DNA from: Polyangiaceae bacterium
GTDB taxonomy: Bacteria > Myxococcota_A > Polyangia > Polyangiales > Polyangiaceae
Direction: 5' to 3'
DNA: 64,000 nucleotides
NCBI GenBank assembly: GCA_020633235.1
Contig: JACKEA010000003.1
Location: 930,001 to 994,000, forward strand
Shown here piece by piece: positions 15,405 to 24,970 of the stretch (positions within the stretch are counted from its first letter, which is position 1; the number at the start of each line of letters is the position of its first letter). The notes under the pieces were generated by a model. That model saw only the letters and a list, made by a program, of their open reading frames with translations. It was not told where the DNA came from and did not search any database. Made by a program: the position numbers and the translations under genes.

Positions 15405-16810
15405 TCCGGCTGATCGTCGTCGCCGCCGCGGCGATCGGTTTGATCCTTTTCGCCGCCTTCGTGGTGTCGCGACTGCTCGAGTCGCGCACCCGCGGCATGT
15501 CGGTCCGCATGCAGGTGTTCTTGGCGCTGGCGTTGATCGTCGGCGCCTTCGCCTTCGGCCTCGGCTTGATGGTCATCGACCGCATCGAAGCGCGCGCGGT
15601 TCGCCTGGCCACACAGGCTGCCACCGACGAGGCTGCGAGCATCTCCGGCATGCTGGAAGGCGAGATGGATCGCACCGGCATGGGCATCCGCGACATCGCC
15701 GATCGCCTGGAGCAGGAACGCGAGCGCGGCGCGGACCTGCGCCTGGAGCTGCTCGACAGCGGTGGGCATGTCATCTTCCCCGCGGGCCAGAAGAGCGCTC
15801 GGGGCGAGCCGGGCACGGTAACGGTGGACGCCCCCGTGTCCGTGCGGGGCAAGGCCGTTGGCGCCGTACGCGTGGTGAAGCCCACCTTGGTCATGCGGCG
15901 CTTGCTGGCGGATTTCGCTCCCACGGTGCTGGTCATCAGCCTGGTACTGGGCGCCGTCGCGGCCATTGCCGCCGCACTCATCGGCCGCTCCATCGCGCGC
16001 CCCATCGAGGCACTGAGCGCTTTCGCCGAGCGTGTGAGTAGCGGCGAGCGCACCGCCGCGCCCCCCGCGGCCTTCGGTCGGGAGGTGATGCGCCTGTCGC
16101 GCTCGATCGACTCCATGCGGCGCCAGCTCGAAGGGCGCCCTTTCGTGGAGGCCTTCGCCGCGGATCTCTCCCACGAGCTCAAGAACCCCGTCGCCGCCAT
16201 TCGCGCCAGCGCGGAGGTGCTGGAAGAGAGCGCTCTCGACGAGCCCGAGGAAGCGCGCCGCTTCGTCGCACGCATTCGCGAGTCCACGGAGCGCATCGAG
16301 CGCCTGCTCGGGGATCTTCTGAGCTTGGCGCGCATCGAGGCGCGCGGCGTGGAGACCTTCGACCCCGTGAACATGGGCGAGCTCGTGCGCACCATTTTGG
16401 AGGGCCTGGGCGAGGACGCCAAGCGAGTGCGGGTGGAGGCCGACGGCGACGCTCGCGTGCGTGGCGACGCGAGCTGGCTCTCCCGTGGCGTTCTCAACCT
16501 GGTGGACAACGCCCTCGTCCATTCCGAGCCGGGCCCGGTCGTCGTGCGCGTCGCCCGCGCGGATGCCGGCGTGGTGATCGAGGTGGAGAGCTCCGGCAGC
16601 GTGCCCAAGCACGTCCGCAAGAATCTGTTTCGCCGCTTCGTCACCACGCGTCCGGACAAGGGCGGCTCCGGCCTCGGCCTGGCCATCGTGCGGGCCGTCA
16701 CGGAATCCCACGGAGGTCGCGCCGAGCTCGCCAGCCCCGGCCCGCCCAGCGTCGTGTTTCGGCTCACGCTCCCCCCGGCGCGCCGAAAGCTCTCCGACGC
16801 AGATACATAA
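15401..16810 (+). CDS. membrane sensor histidine kinase, CreC-like
   Basis: A 469-aa kinase. Membrane helices lie at about 5-25, 38-58 and 172-196, with a periplasmic domain between (60-170) that has CreC-like features. A HAMP-like segment follows (RPIEALSAFAERVSSGER). The H-box is DLSHELKNPVAAIR (H258). The ATPase has N-box LVDNALVHS, G1-like and G2 (KGGSGLGLAIV). GTG 15401 overlaps the regulator's stop (GTGA), so the two are coupled. The signal is unknown. The C-terminus ends four codons after SPGPPSVVFRLTLPPAR. Confidence 0.9.
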   Translation: MIRLIVVAAAAIGLILFAAFVVSRLLESRTRGMSVRMQVFLALALIVGAFAFGLGLMVIDRIEARAVRLATQAATDEAASISGMLEGEMDRTGMGIRDIADRLEQERERGADLRLELLDSGGHVIFPAGQKSARGEPGTVTVDAPVSVRGKAVGAVRVVKPTLVMRRLLADFAPTVLVISLVLGAVAAIAAALIGRSIARPIEALSAFAERVSSGERTAAPPAAFGREVMRLSRSIDSMRRQLEGRPFVEAFAADLSHELKNPVAAIRASAEVLEESALDEPEEARRFVARIRESTERIERLLGDLLSLARIEARGVETFDPVNMGELVRTILEGLGEDAKRVRVEADGDARVRGDASWLSRGVLNLVDNALVHSEPGPVVVRVARADAGVVIEVESSGSVPKHVRKNLFRRFVTTRPDKGGSGLGLAIVRAVTESHGGRAELASPGPPSVVFRLTLPPARRKLSDADT

Positions 16811-16832
16811 GTTCAGTGATTTTCACGATTTG

Positions 16833-16857
16833 GCTGTTGGCCCGGCGCGGAACCTCG
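16833..16857 (+). repeat. dispersed GCGGAACC repeat, in the spacer before uppS
   Basis: The sequence GCTGTTGGCCCGGCGCGG followed by AACCTCG matches the family consensus well. It sits between the histidine kinase and uppS. The 152-base spacer holds no other recognisable element. Confidence 0.6.
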
Positions 16858-16962
16858 CTGTCCGGAAGGCGCATCTCCTCGAAACCTCCACACACGCTCC
16901 CCTCGACTCGCGCTTGGCTATGCCACCTTCGTCTTCTCGCTACCCCTACGTGAGGTCGTGCC

Positions 16963-17739
16963 TTGAACAACGCTGAGAAAATCATCCCCCGCCACGTGGC
17001 CATCATCATGGACGGCAACGGCCGTTGGGCGAAGGCCCGCGGGCTCGACCGCTCCGAGGGTCACGCCGAAGGTGCCCGCGCCGTGCGGGACGCGGTGGAG
17101 ACGGCGACGCGCATCGGCGTCGAGTACCTGACCCTGTACGCCTTCAGCGTCGCCAACTGGGCACGCCCGCGGCCCGAGGTCGAAGCCTTGATGCGGCTGT
17201 TGGTGGACTTCGCCAAGCGCGAGCGCTCGGAGCTGCGCACGAACGGCATCCGCGTGAACGTCATTGGCCAGCTGGAGGACCTGCCCACGGTCACCCGCCG
17301 CGCCGTGGAAGACCTAATCGCCTACACCGCCGACGGCGATCGCATGACCCTCACCCTGGCGCTTTCGTACGGCGGGCGCCAAGACATCGTGGAAGCGGCG
17401 CGAGCCCTGGCCGTCCGCGCGCGAGCAGGCCTGGTGCTTCCGGAAGAGATCGACGAGTCCTTCTTCCACCGCGAGATGACCACGCGCTCGCTCCCGGACG
17501 TGGATCTCTTGATCCGCACCGGCGGCGAGACCCGCGTCAGCGACTTCTTGCTGTTCGAGTCGGCCTACGCCGAGCTGTTGTTCCTGCCCATCATGTGGCC
17601 GGACTTCACGCCGCAGACCTTGCTCGACGCCGTCGAGATGTACTCGAGCCGCGAGCGCCGCTTCGGACGCACGTCGGAGCAGGTGCAGGTTCCGCCGGAA
17701 GGCTCTTCCACCTTCGATCCGCTCGATCCACTGCCCTGA
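16963..17739 (+). CDS. uppS: undecaprenyl (isoprenyl) diphosphate synthase
   Basis: A 258-aa cis-prenyltransferase that makes undecaprenyl diphosphate, the lipid carrier for peptidoglycan and other envelope glycans. Catalytic D17 is in HVAIIMDGNGRWAK, with the following GRWAK, the LTLYAFSxxNW block, and the RTGGE-x-R-x-SDFLLF motif near the end. Length is typical. The start is a TTG at 16963: it is the only start upstream of the motif that does not extend the family, and GAGG lies about ten bases upstream. The product normally begins a few residues before HVAIIMDG. It lies upstream of the large kinase gene with a 46-base gap. Confidence 0.92.
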   Translation: MNNAEKIIPRHVAIIMDGNGRWAKARGLDRSEGHAEGARAVRDAVETATRIGVEYLTLYAFSVANWARPRPEVEALMRLLVDFAKRERSELRTNGIRVNVIGQLEDLPTVTRRAVEDLIAYTADGDRMTLTLALSYGGRQDIVEAARALAVRARAGLVLPEEIDESFFHREMTTRSLPDVDLLIRTGGETRVSDFLLFESAYAELLFLPIMWPDFTPQTLLDAVEMYSSRERRFGRTSEQVQVPPEGSSTFDPLDPLP

Positions 17740-17785
17740 GAGTCACCTGGACGCCGCCGGCTCTGCCGACGGATACTGACAGGGA

Positions 17786-20700
17786 GTGCCTGATCAGATC
17801 ATCGCGGGCCGATTCCGGCTGCTAGCGCGCGCTGGCGCCGGCGGCATGGGGCTCGTCTACCGGGCCCTCGACGAAGCGACCGGCGACACCGTCGCCGTGA
17901 AGGTCCTGCACCCGGGCCAGACCGGCGAGCGCTTCCTGCGGGAAGCGGCGGTGCTGTCCACCCTGGCGCACCCTGCCATCGTCCGCTACGTGGCGCACGG
18001 CGAGACCGAACGGGGACGCCTGTATCTCGCCATGGAGTGGCTCGCAGGGCGCACCCTCTCGGAGCACCTGGCAGAACGTCCGCTGACCATCAAGGAGACG
18101 TTGACCGTCGCCGCTCGGGTCGCCTCCGGCCTGGCGGCGGCGCATCGCGAGGGCGTGGTGCATCGCGACGTCAAGCCCAGCAACGTGTTCGTCGTGAATG
18201 GCTCCTTGGCGGACGCGAAGCTGATCGACTTCGGTGTGGCTCGGCGCCGCCTCGATCCCCACTTCACGGAAGCCGGCCTCTTGATCGGGACGCTCGCGTA
18301 CATGTCGCCCGAACAGGCCTCCGGCGACCGCAACCCGGAGCCGGCCTCCGACGTATTCTCATTGGGCTCCTTGCTCTATCGCGCCGTGAGTGGAGAGCAT
18401 CCCTTCAAGGGTGGAGACGCCACGGTGATCCTCGCCAAGGTGCTGCTGGACGAGCCCGCGCCGTTGTCTCGCTTGGTGCCGAACATCCCCGCGCCTTTCG
18501 AGCAGCTACTGACGGACATGCTCCACAAGCGGCCCGACGATCGGCCCGCCAACGCCGCAGCGGTGGAAGCCCGCCTGCGGTCCATGAGCATCGGCAACAT
18601 CAGTGAGCCGCCGCCAGCAGCGCTCGGCAGCGAAGAACGGCGGGCCGTATGGGTCGCCCTGGTAGGGGGCGGGGAGCCGGAGGACACCGAGACCCGTGAG
18701 CTCCGACTCTCCCAACCGGAGCTGGCCCCCAACACACGGGCCGCAGCCATGGTCGCCAGCCACGGCGGCAGCTGGCACGTGCTGGCCGACGGCACCGGCG
18801 TGGCGACGTTCTTCGTCACCGAGACGGACCACGGCGCCGCCGCAGCCCGCGCCGCGATGGCGCTGGTTGCCTTGTTCGGCGATCGCCCCCTGGCTCTGAG
18901 CTTGGGCCTCGGCGTCGTGGGACAGCGCGGCCCCATCGGCAGCGCCCTGGACCGCGCGGTGACCACCCTCGCCGGCGCCCGCCCGGGAGAGGTCCGCGTG
19001 GATGCCGAAACCGCCCGCGTGCTCGGCCCCCGCCGCACGGTCCGGACCAGCGATGGACGCCACCGGTTGGGCTCCGAGAGCACGCCGCCGGACACCGCGC
19101 GGCTGTTTCTGGGTCGCGCCACCGAGTTCGTGGGCCGCGAACGCGAGCTCGTCGCGCTGGAGGCGTTGTACGACGAGTGCGCCAGCGAGCCCGTGGCACG
19201 CGCCGCGCTCGTGCTCGGTGACGCCGGTGTGGGCAAGTCCCGCTTGCGCTACGAGCTCGCGCTACGCCTGACGGAGCACGAGCTGCCGAGCACGGTCCTG
19301 CTCGGACGCTCGGACTCCCTCAGCGCGGGCAACCCCTTCGGCCTCTTGCGTCACGCTCTCCGGCGCTCCGCGGAGCTGTTCGACGGCGAGCCGGCGGAGC
19401 TCAGCCGCGAGAAACTGCTTCGACGCGTCACGCGCAGCATGGGGGATTCGGACCACGCGCGAGAAGTCGTCGCCTTCTTGGGCGAGCTCTCGGGCGTGCC
19501 CTTTCCCCTGAGCTTTGCCGAAGCGCTGGCGCCCGCCCGGGCCGATGCCACGCGCATGGGCGACGGTATCCGCGGCGCGTGGCTCGACTTCGTCGCGGCG
19601 GAGTGTGGCGCGCGCCCGCTCGTCATCCTGTTGGAGGATCTGCACTGGGGAGATCGCCCCAGCGTGAACCTGATCGACGCCGCCCTGGCGGCGCACCCGG
19701 AGCTGCCGCTGTTGGTGATTGCCTTCGCGCGGCCCACGGTGGACGAGACCCTGACCAAGCCCTGGGTGGAGCGTGGGGCTCAGACTCTTCGACTGCGGCC
19801 GCTGCATCGCGGGGCGGCGACCCAACTCTCGCGCTCCGTGCTCGGGGCGAGCGCGACGGAAGAAACCATCGCGCGCATCGTGGACCTCGCGGACGGCAAC
19901 GCGTTCTTCCTCGAAGAGCTGATCCGCACCGTCGCCGACGGGCACTCGGAGCTTCCCGCTTCCGTGGTGGGCATGGTGCAAAACCGTCTCGACACGCTCC
20001 CCACGAACGCGCGTCGCATACTCCGGGCCGCCAGCGTGTTCGGCATGCGCTTCTGGCAGAGTGGCGCCGAGCACTTGACCGGCCAGCATCACGACGCCGC
20101 GGCCCTCGAAGAGCTCGCGGGGCGGGAGCTCGTCAGTCGCCGTCCCCAGAGCGCTTTCCCGGGACAAGCGGAGTACGCCTTTCGCCACTCGATGGTGCGC
20201 GAGGCCGCCTACGCGACGCTCACGGAGGAAGACCGCGCGCTGGGGCATCGCATGGCCGGGGAGTGGCTCGAGCGCGCCGGAGAGGTGGAATCCCTCGTGC
20301 TGGCGGAACACTACCGCCGCGGCGGCGAGCTGCCGCGAGCCGCCCACTTCTATGCCGCCGCTGCAGAACGCGCGTTGGAAGGCCACGATCTGACGGCGAC
20401 CCTCGAACGCGCAGAGCTGGCCCTGACCTGCGGCCCCGACGCCGCCCTGCGTGGACGTCTCCGGCAGCTGGCGGCCCAAGCCCACTTGTGGCGTGGGGAG
20501 TACCTGCAGGGCGAGCGCGCCGCGGAGGAAGCGGCCCGGCTCCTCGAACGCGGCTCCACATCGTGGTTCTCGGCGCTGTCCGACGCCTGCTCGTGCAGCA
20601 GCAGTCTGGAGCACGGCGATGCCCTCGCGAACGCCGCCGAGCTCGCCGCCGACGCGACGGCCCTCGATGAAGACGCGAGGGCCGCTCAGATCATGTGCCT

Positions 20701-21598
20701 GTCCCGCGCCGCGAGCGGCTACCTGAAAGCGGGGCGTCGCGCCGACGCCGCCCGCTTGGTGGAAAAGATGGATGCCCTGTGCCCCGCCGTTCGAAGCCTG
20801 TCGGCGACGGCGTGGACGCACCACGCGCGTTCCGCAGTGGCCTACTTCGCTGGGGAGCAGAGCGCATTTCGCAAGGAGCTCTCGAGCGCGCTGTCGGCGT
20901 TCGACGCGACCGGCGAAACCCGCGCCGCGACCAACACCCGGGTGAACCTCGGTTTCATGGAGATGACCCTCGGCAACTACGAAACGGCCGAGAGCCTGCT
21001 GCGGCAGGCCCTCGCGACCACGGAGCGGCTGGGCCTCGCCAGCGTGCGCGCCTACGCGCTGCACAACCTGGGGCACATCCGTGCCGAGTGCGGCGCCCCG
21101 GCGGAAGCCATCGCGCTCCAGCGACAGGCGATTGCCATCGCGGAGCGTCACGGCGAGGGGATCTTGGAAGGGTCGGCGCGGGCGTATCTCGCCCTCGCGG
21201 CGTGTCGCGACGGGCAGCTCTCCCTGGCCGAGACGGAATCGCGGCGAGCCAGCAAGATTCTCGAGAAAATCCCGGGATTGCTGCCGTTGGCTCTGGCGAC
21301 CCTGGCCCGCGTGCTGCTCGCCCGGGGCAGCGCCGCGGCCGCGCTCGCGGAAGCACGCCGCGCGCACGACCTCGCCGGAGAGCACGGCACTCCGGAAGAC
21401 ACCGAGTCCCTCGTGGCGTTGGTCCTCGCCCAAGCCCAGCTCGAGAACGGCCTCGAGAGCGATGCACGGCGCACGCTGGAGCATGGCGCGCGCTCGCTGC
21501 TTCGTCGCGCGGAGCGGGTTGGGGAAAAGAACGTGCTCGAGCGCGTGTCCGACAACGCCGAGCTGTTGGCGTTGGCCCGCGCGCACGGCGCGGCTTGA
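17786..21598 (+). CDS. Ser/Thr kinase / degenerate cyclase / AAA ATPase / TPR regulator
   Basis: A 1270-aa multidomain regulator. Residues 8-265 are a eukaryote-type kinase: Gly loop, K39 in VAVKVL, HRDVKPSNVFV, DFGVAR, and GTLAYMSPEQASG. Residues about 285-430 resemble a class III cyclase fold but lack the normal metal-binding aspartates (LVGGG in place of FTDL; ADGTG in place of GDG), so a pseudo-cyclase. Residues about 440-760 are an AAA-type ATPase (GDAGVGKSRLRYEL Walker A; VILLEDLHWGD Walker B), and the rest is TPR-like repeats (about 870-1265). Kinase + ATPase + TPR fusions are frequent in myxobacteria; the partner is not known. GTG 17786 has AGGGAG directly upstream and begins the kinase domain immediately. 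Confidence 0.88.
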   Translation: MPDQIIAGRFRLLARAGAGGMGLVYRALDEATGDTVAVKVLHPGQTGERFLREAAVLSTLAHPAIVRYVAHGETERGRLYLAMEWLAGRTLSEHLAERPLTIKETLTVAARVASGLAAAHREGVVHRDVKPSNVFVVNGSLADAKLIDFGVARRRLDPHFTEAGLLIGTLAYMSPEQASGDRNPEPASDVFSLGSLLYRAVSGEHPFKGGDATVILAKVLLDEPAPLSRLVPNIPAPFEQLLTDMLHKRPDDRPANAAAVEARLRSMSIGNISEPPPAALGSEERRAVWVALVGGGEPEDTETRELRLSQPELAPNTRAAAMVASHGGSWHVLADGTGVATFFVTETDHGAAAARAAMALVALFGDRPLALSLGLGVVGQRGPIGSALDRAVTTLAGARPGEVRVDAETARVLGPRRTVRTSDGRHRLGSESTPPDTARLFLGRATEFVGRERELVALEALYDECASEPVARAALVLGDAGVGKSRLRYELALRLTEHELPSTVLLGRSDSLSAGNPFGLLRHALRRSAELFDGEPAELSREKLLRRVTRSMGDSDHAREVVAFLGELSGVPFPLSFAEALAPARADATRMGDGIRGAWLDFVAAECGARPLVILLEDLHWGDRPSVNLIDAALAAHPELPLLVIAFARPTVDETLTKPWVERGAQTLRLRPLHRGAATQLSRSVLGASATEETIARIVDLADGNAFFLEELIRTVADGHSELPASVVGMVQNRLDTLPTNARRILRAASVFGMRFWQSGAEHLTGQHHDAAALEELAGRELVSRRPQSAFPGQAEYAFRHSMVREAAYATLTEEDRALGHRMAGEWLERAGEVESLVLAEHYRRGGELPRAAHFYAAAAERALEGHDLTATLERAELALTCGPDAALRGRLRQLAAQAHLWRGEYLQGERAAEEAARLLERGSTSWFSALSDACSCSSSLEHGDALANAAELAADATALDEDARAAQIMCLSRAASGYLKAGRRADAARLVEKMDALCPAVRSLSATAWTHHARSAVAYFAGEQSAFRKELSSALSAFDATGETRAATNTRVNLGFMEMTLGNYETAESLLRQALATTERLGLASVRAYALHNLGHIRAECGAPAEAIALQRQAIAIAERHGEGILEGSARAYLALAACRDGQLSLAETESRRASKILEKIPGLLPLALATLARVLLARGSAAAALAEARRAHDLAGEHGTPEDTESLVALVLAQAQLENGLESDARRTLEHGARSLLRRAERVGEKNVLERVSDNAELLALARAHGAA

Positions 21599-22087
21599 TC
21601 AGAACGCGAACTCGACGGTGTTGAGCGATTTGACCTTGTCGCGCCAGCTCACACTGCGAATCTGACTCTTCACGCAGCTCGCGAGCTTGTCGTTCTTCGG
21701 CGTCACGTCCACGTCCACCCCTACCGCCTTGCCATTCCAGATGGCCACGCGGATCTTGACGTGCTCGCTTTCCTTCGCCTTGCACGGCTCGTAGAGCTTC
21801 ATGTCCATGAGCGGCTCGCCCAACGCGTCGGGATCGAGATTGGAGCGCTCCATGCCCTGCGGCACTGCCGCGATCGCCTGCTCCACGCTCATGTCGTCGC
21901 TGAACTCGGGCTCCGCAGCCGCGGGCGGCGTCTCGGGCTCGGAAGGCTCTTCGCTCGCCGTCGTCGCCGGTGGCGGGCTGGGCTCGGGCGCCGTGGTCGG
22001 CTCTGGCTCCGGAGCTCGTGGCGGAGGCGCGGAGCCGCCGCATGCTGCGAGCACCAAGAGCATCGACCCCAAGATGAAATGCCGCAT
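21599..22087 (-). CDS. lipoprotein with AgmX/PglI-like C-terminal domain
   Basis: A 162-aa lipoprotein. The signal peptide MRHFILGSMLLVLAAC ends in a lipobox. Residues 20-70 are a Pro/Glu/Ala-rich linker. The C-terminal part (EPCKAKESEHVKIRVAIWNGKAV ... CVKSQIRSVSWRDKVKSLNTVEFAF) resembles the small TonB-like domain found at the end of AgmX/PglI-type motility and transport proteins: a Cys pair, a Gly-Lys-x-V strand and a final FxF strand. This is an inference by eye. ATG 22087 is chosen for the signal peptide. The stop abuts that of the kinase gene on the other strand. Confidence 0.65.
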   Translation of the reverse strand: MRHFILGSMLLVLAACGGSAPPPRAPEPEPTTAPEPSPPPATTASEEPSEPETPPAAAEPEFSDDMSVEQAIAAVPQGMERSNLDPDALGEPLMDMKLYEPCKAKESEHVKIRVAIWNGKAVGVDVDVTPKNDKLASCVKSQIRSVSWRDKVKSLNTVEFAF

Positions 22088-22215
22088 GGCGGCGAAGAGC
22101 ATAGCGCGGTCAGATCCGCCACCCAACGCGTTTCGTGGACATCGGAAGGGCGTCGGGGGATACTCTTTTCAGGGGCACGCCATCGGGCGATGTAGGGGGT
22201 AGGGAGCTTTCGTTC

Positions 22216-23379
22216 GTGAGCAGAGTGAGATTGGACGACGACGTCGCCCGGGCCCGGGTGCTCCTCGTCGATGACGAGCCCATCGTTCTGCGCGCGCTGG
22301 CGCGTGTGCTTTCGGATTTCGCGGTGTCGACCACGCTGGACCCACGCGAGGCCATCGACTTGTTCGTGGACGGCGACTTCGACGTCGTCATCACGGACGT
22401 CGGCATGCCTGCGCTCGATGGCTTGTCGTTGCTCCCCAGACTGCGAGAGCACGACCCGGACGTTCCGGTGATCCTGCTCACCGGTGCGATCAGCCAGAGT
22501 CAGCTCCGTCTGGCCGCGGAGCGGGGCGCCTATCGCCTGCTGGAAAAGCCGTTTCCGCCAACGGACCTGATCGCCCTCGTGCGCCGCGCGGTGGGTCTGC
22601 GCCGCTTTGCCCGCACCCGGCGCGCGATGGAAGACGTGATCGCTCGGGTCAAGCCCCAGCGCTCGAGCAACGCGCCGCCCTCTGCGCTGGATCGTGCGTT
22701 GTCCACGCTGTGGATGGCCTACCAGCCCATCGTGACGAAAGACGGAGGCACCTTCGGCTGGGAAGCGCTCTTGCGCAGCCGCGAGGCGGACCTGGAAGAC
22801 CCGCTGGCGCTGTTGGATCTGGCGAGTCGCCTCGGGCGCCTGCGGGACATCGAGGAGTCCGTGCGGTACCACGCACCACGTGCCCTACCCAGCATGCCTC
22901 CCGACACCAGCCTGTGCATCAACCTGCATCCCCACGAGCTCGAGGACGAGACCCTGTTGGCAGAGAGCTGCCCCATGGCGCCGCACGCGGCTCGCATCGT
23001 GTTGGAAGTGACGGAGCGCGCCGCGCTTTCCGACAATCCGCGCTTGAGCAGCACCTTGCGAGGGCTCCGCGAGCGGGGCTATCGCATCGCGATCGACGAT
23101 CTGGGCGCGGGACACGCGGGACTCTCGGGGTTCGCCATGTTGGAGCCCGACATCGTCAAGCTCGACGTCGATCTGGTGCGCGGCATCGATCGCAGCAGCA
23201 CCCGACAGCGGCTGGCCGCCACGCTCATCGACCTGTGCCACGACCTCGGCGCCCAAGTGGTGGCCGAAGGCGTGGAGAGCGAAGGCGAGAAGGCCCAGCT
23301 CATTTCCCTCGGCTGCGACCTGCTTCAGGGCTTCCTGTTCGCCAAGCCCGCCCATCCGCCCCCAGCGCCCCAGTGGTGA
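22216..23379 (+). CDS. receiver-EAL cyclic-di-GMP phosphodiesterase
   Basis: A 387-aa two-domain protein. The receiver (14-130) has VDDEP, phospho-acceptor D61 in VVITDVGMP and the conserved Lys in LLEKPF. The EAL domain (165-375) contains E183-A-L in GWEALLR, DDLGAGHAG, KLDVDLVRG and AEGVESE, that is, the metal-binding and catalytic residues of active phosphodiesterases, so it should hydrolyse cyclic-di-GMP under phosphorylation control. The GTG at 22216 has AGGGAG nine bases upstream and is preferred; GTG 22135 would add 27 residues without similarity. No kinase is adjacent. Confidence 0.85.
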   Translation: MSRVRLDDDVARARVLLVDDEPIVLRALARVLSDFAVSTTLDPREAIDLFVDGDFDVVITDVGMPALDGLSLLPRLREHDPDVPVILLTGAISQSQLRLAAERGAYRLLEKPFPPTDLIALVRRAVGLRRFARTRRAMEDVIARVKPQRSSNAPPSALDRALSTLWMAYQPIVTKDGGTFGWEALLRSREADLEDPLALLDLASRLGRLRDIEESVRYHAPRALPSMPPDTSLCINLHPHELEDETLLAESCPMAPHAARIVLEVTERAALSDNPRLSSTLRGLRERGYRIAIDDLGAGHAGLSGFAMLEPDIVKLDVDLVRGIDRSSTRQRLAATLIDLCHDLGAQVVAEGVESEGEKAQLISLGCDLLQGFLFAKPAHPPPAPQW

Positions 23380-23419
23380 GGCTTGTGCTCGGGCCGCGGC
23401 CGATAGAGCCTGCGCGGCC

Positions 23420-24970
23420 ATGAGCGAGCCCATCTTCAGCACTCACAATCCCGCGGACCAGAGCGAGCTTTCCCCGGTCAAGGCCACGGAGGAAGCCGCC
23501 GTCGCCAAGGTCGTGGCGAAGGCGCGCAAGGCGCAGCCGGCTTGGGCCGCCGTGCCCCTGTCGGAGCGCATTGGGACGATGAAGGAACTGGCTCGGCGCC
23601 TGCTGGACAAGCGTGCCGACGGCCTCGCTCTGATGAGCGCGGAGACCGGGCGCAGCGAGACGGAATGCCTGATGAGTGAGCTTTCGGGCGTGATGGACTT
23701 CGCCAAGGCCGCGGGGCGAGCGGCGCACAAGGCGATGGCGCCGGAGCGCATCAAGCTCTCCTCGCTCGACTACCCGGGCAAACGCATCACGGTGGAGCTC
23801 GTGCCCCGCGGAGTGATTGGCATCATCGCGCCCTGGAACTACCCGCTCTCGAACTTCTTCAAGTCGCTGTTCCCGGCGCTCCTGGCAGGCAACGCAGTGG
23901 TGCTCAAGCCCAGCGAGCACACGCCACGCACGGGCGCCTGGCTCGCGGACGTCTGCGCCGAGGTGCTCCCCGACGGCCTGGTCGGTCTGGTGCAGGGAGG
24001 CGGCGCCGTGGGCGGGGCGTTGATCGATGCGGACATCGACGGGCTGGTGTTCACCGGCTCCGTGCGCACCGGACGCAAGGTGTCGGCGCGGGCAGGAGAG
24101 CGTCTCATCCCGTGCTCCGTCGAGCTCGGCGGCAAGGACGCCGCCATCGTGCTCGCGGACTGTGACCTCGGTCGCACGGCGGTGGGCATTTTGCAGTGGG
24201 GCGTCCACAACGCCGGTCAGAACTGCGCGGCCATCGAGAGGGTGTACGTGGAGGAGGCGATCGCCGACGTCTTCGTGGAGCGCCTGGGGAAGATCGCGAA
24301 GAAGCTCCGGGTGGCGCCCCAAGACGGCCCGAGTGAGCTCGGCCCGCTGCAGAACGAAGCCCAGCTCGGCATCGTGGAGCGCCACGTGGCCGACGCCCTG
24401 GACAAGGGCGCCAAGCTGGTGGCGGGAGGCAAACGCACCGACAAGGGACTCGGCTATCAGGCGACGGTGCTCGATGGCTGCACGCCGGACATGCTGGTGA
24501 TGCGCGAAGAGACCTTCGGCCCGGTCGTCGCGGTGCAGCGAGTGAAAGACGCGGAGGAGGCGCTGAAGCTCGCCAACGACTGCGCCTACGGGCTCAATGG
24601 CTCGGTGTGGACGCGGGACATCGCCCGCGGCGAGGAGCTCGCGCGTCGATTGGAGGTGGGCGTGGCGCTGGTGAACAACCACTCCATCACGGGCATCTTG
24701 GCGGAAACGCCCTGGACCGGCGTGAAGGACACCGGGCCCGGCATCGCCTCCAGCCGTCACGCCTATCACGTGTTTGCACGACCACGGACGCTCCTGGTAG
24801 ACAGCTCCTCCAAGCCGGACCCTTGGTGGTTTCCGGCAAACGAGGATCTGACGGCCCTCGGCGAAGCCCTCGTGACGCGCTCCCTCCACGGTGGGCTCGG
24901 AGTGCTGCTCAAGCTCGGTGGCTTGGTCGGAAAGCGCGTGAAGGCGATACGAGAGCTCGGAGAAGGATGA
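23420..24970 (+). CDS. NAD(P)-dependent aldehyde dehydrogenase
   Basis: A 516-aa enzyme oxidising aldehydes to acids. The catalytic Cys is C269 in HNAGQNCAAIE, the general-base Glu is E235 in VELGGKD, and the Asn pair is in APWNYPLSN. The segment VRTGRK contacts the cofactor. Length is normal for the family and the substrate cannot be told from sequence. A C-terminal extension of about 50 residues (PDPWWFPANEDLTALGEALV to RELGEG) goes beyond the core fold; the first few residues are also extra. ATG 23420 is the start. The stop overlaps the ATG of the next gene (ATGA), so it is coupled to the lipoprotein downstream. Confidence 0.9.
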   Translation: MSEPIFSTHNPADQSELSPVKATEEAAVAKVVAKARKAQPAWAAVPLSERIGTMKELARRLLDKRADGLALMSAETGRSETECLMSELSGVMDFAKAAGRAAHKAMAPERIKLSSLDYPGKRITVELVPRGVIGIIAPWNYPLSNFFKSLFPALLAGNAVVLKPSEHTPRTGAWLADVCAEVLPDGLVGLVQGGGAVGGALIDADIDGLVFTGSVRTGRKVSARAGERLIPCSVELGGKDAAIVLADCDLGRTAVGILQWGVHNAGQNCAAIERVYVEEAIADVFVERLGKIAKKLRVAPQDGPSELGPLQNEAQLGIVERHVADALDKGAKLVAGGKRTDKGLGYQATVLDGCTPDMLVMREETFGPVVAVQRVKDAEEALKLANDCAYGLNGSVWTRDIARGEELARRLEVGVALVNNHSITGILAETPWTGVKDTGPGIASSRHAYHVFARPRTLLVDSSSKPDPWWFPANEDLTALGEALVTRSLHGGLGVLLKLGGLVGKRVKAIRELGEG

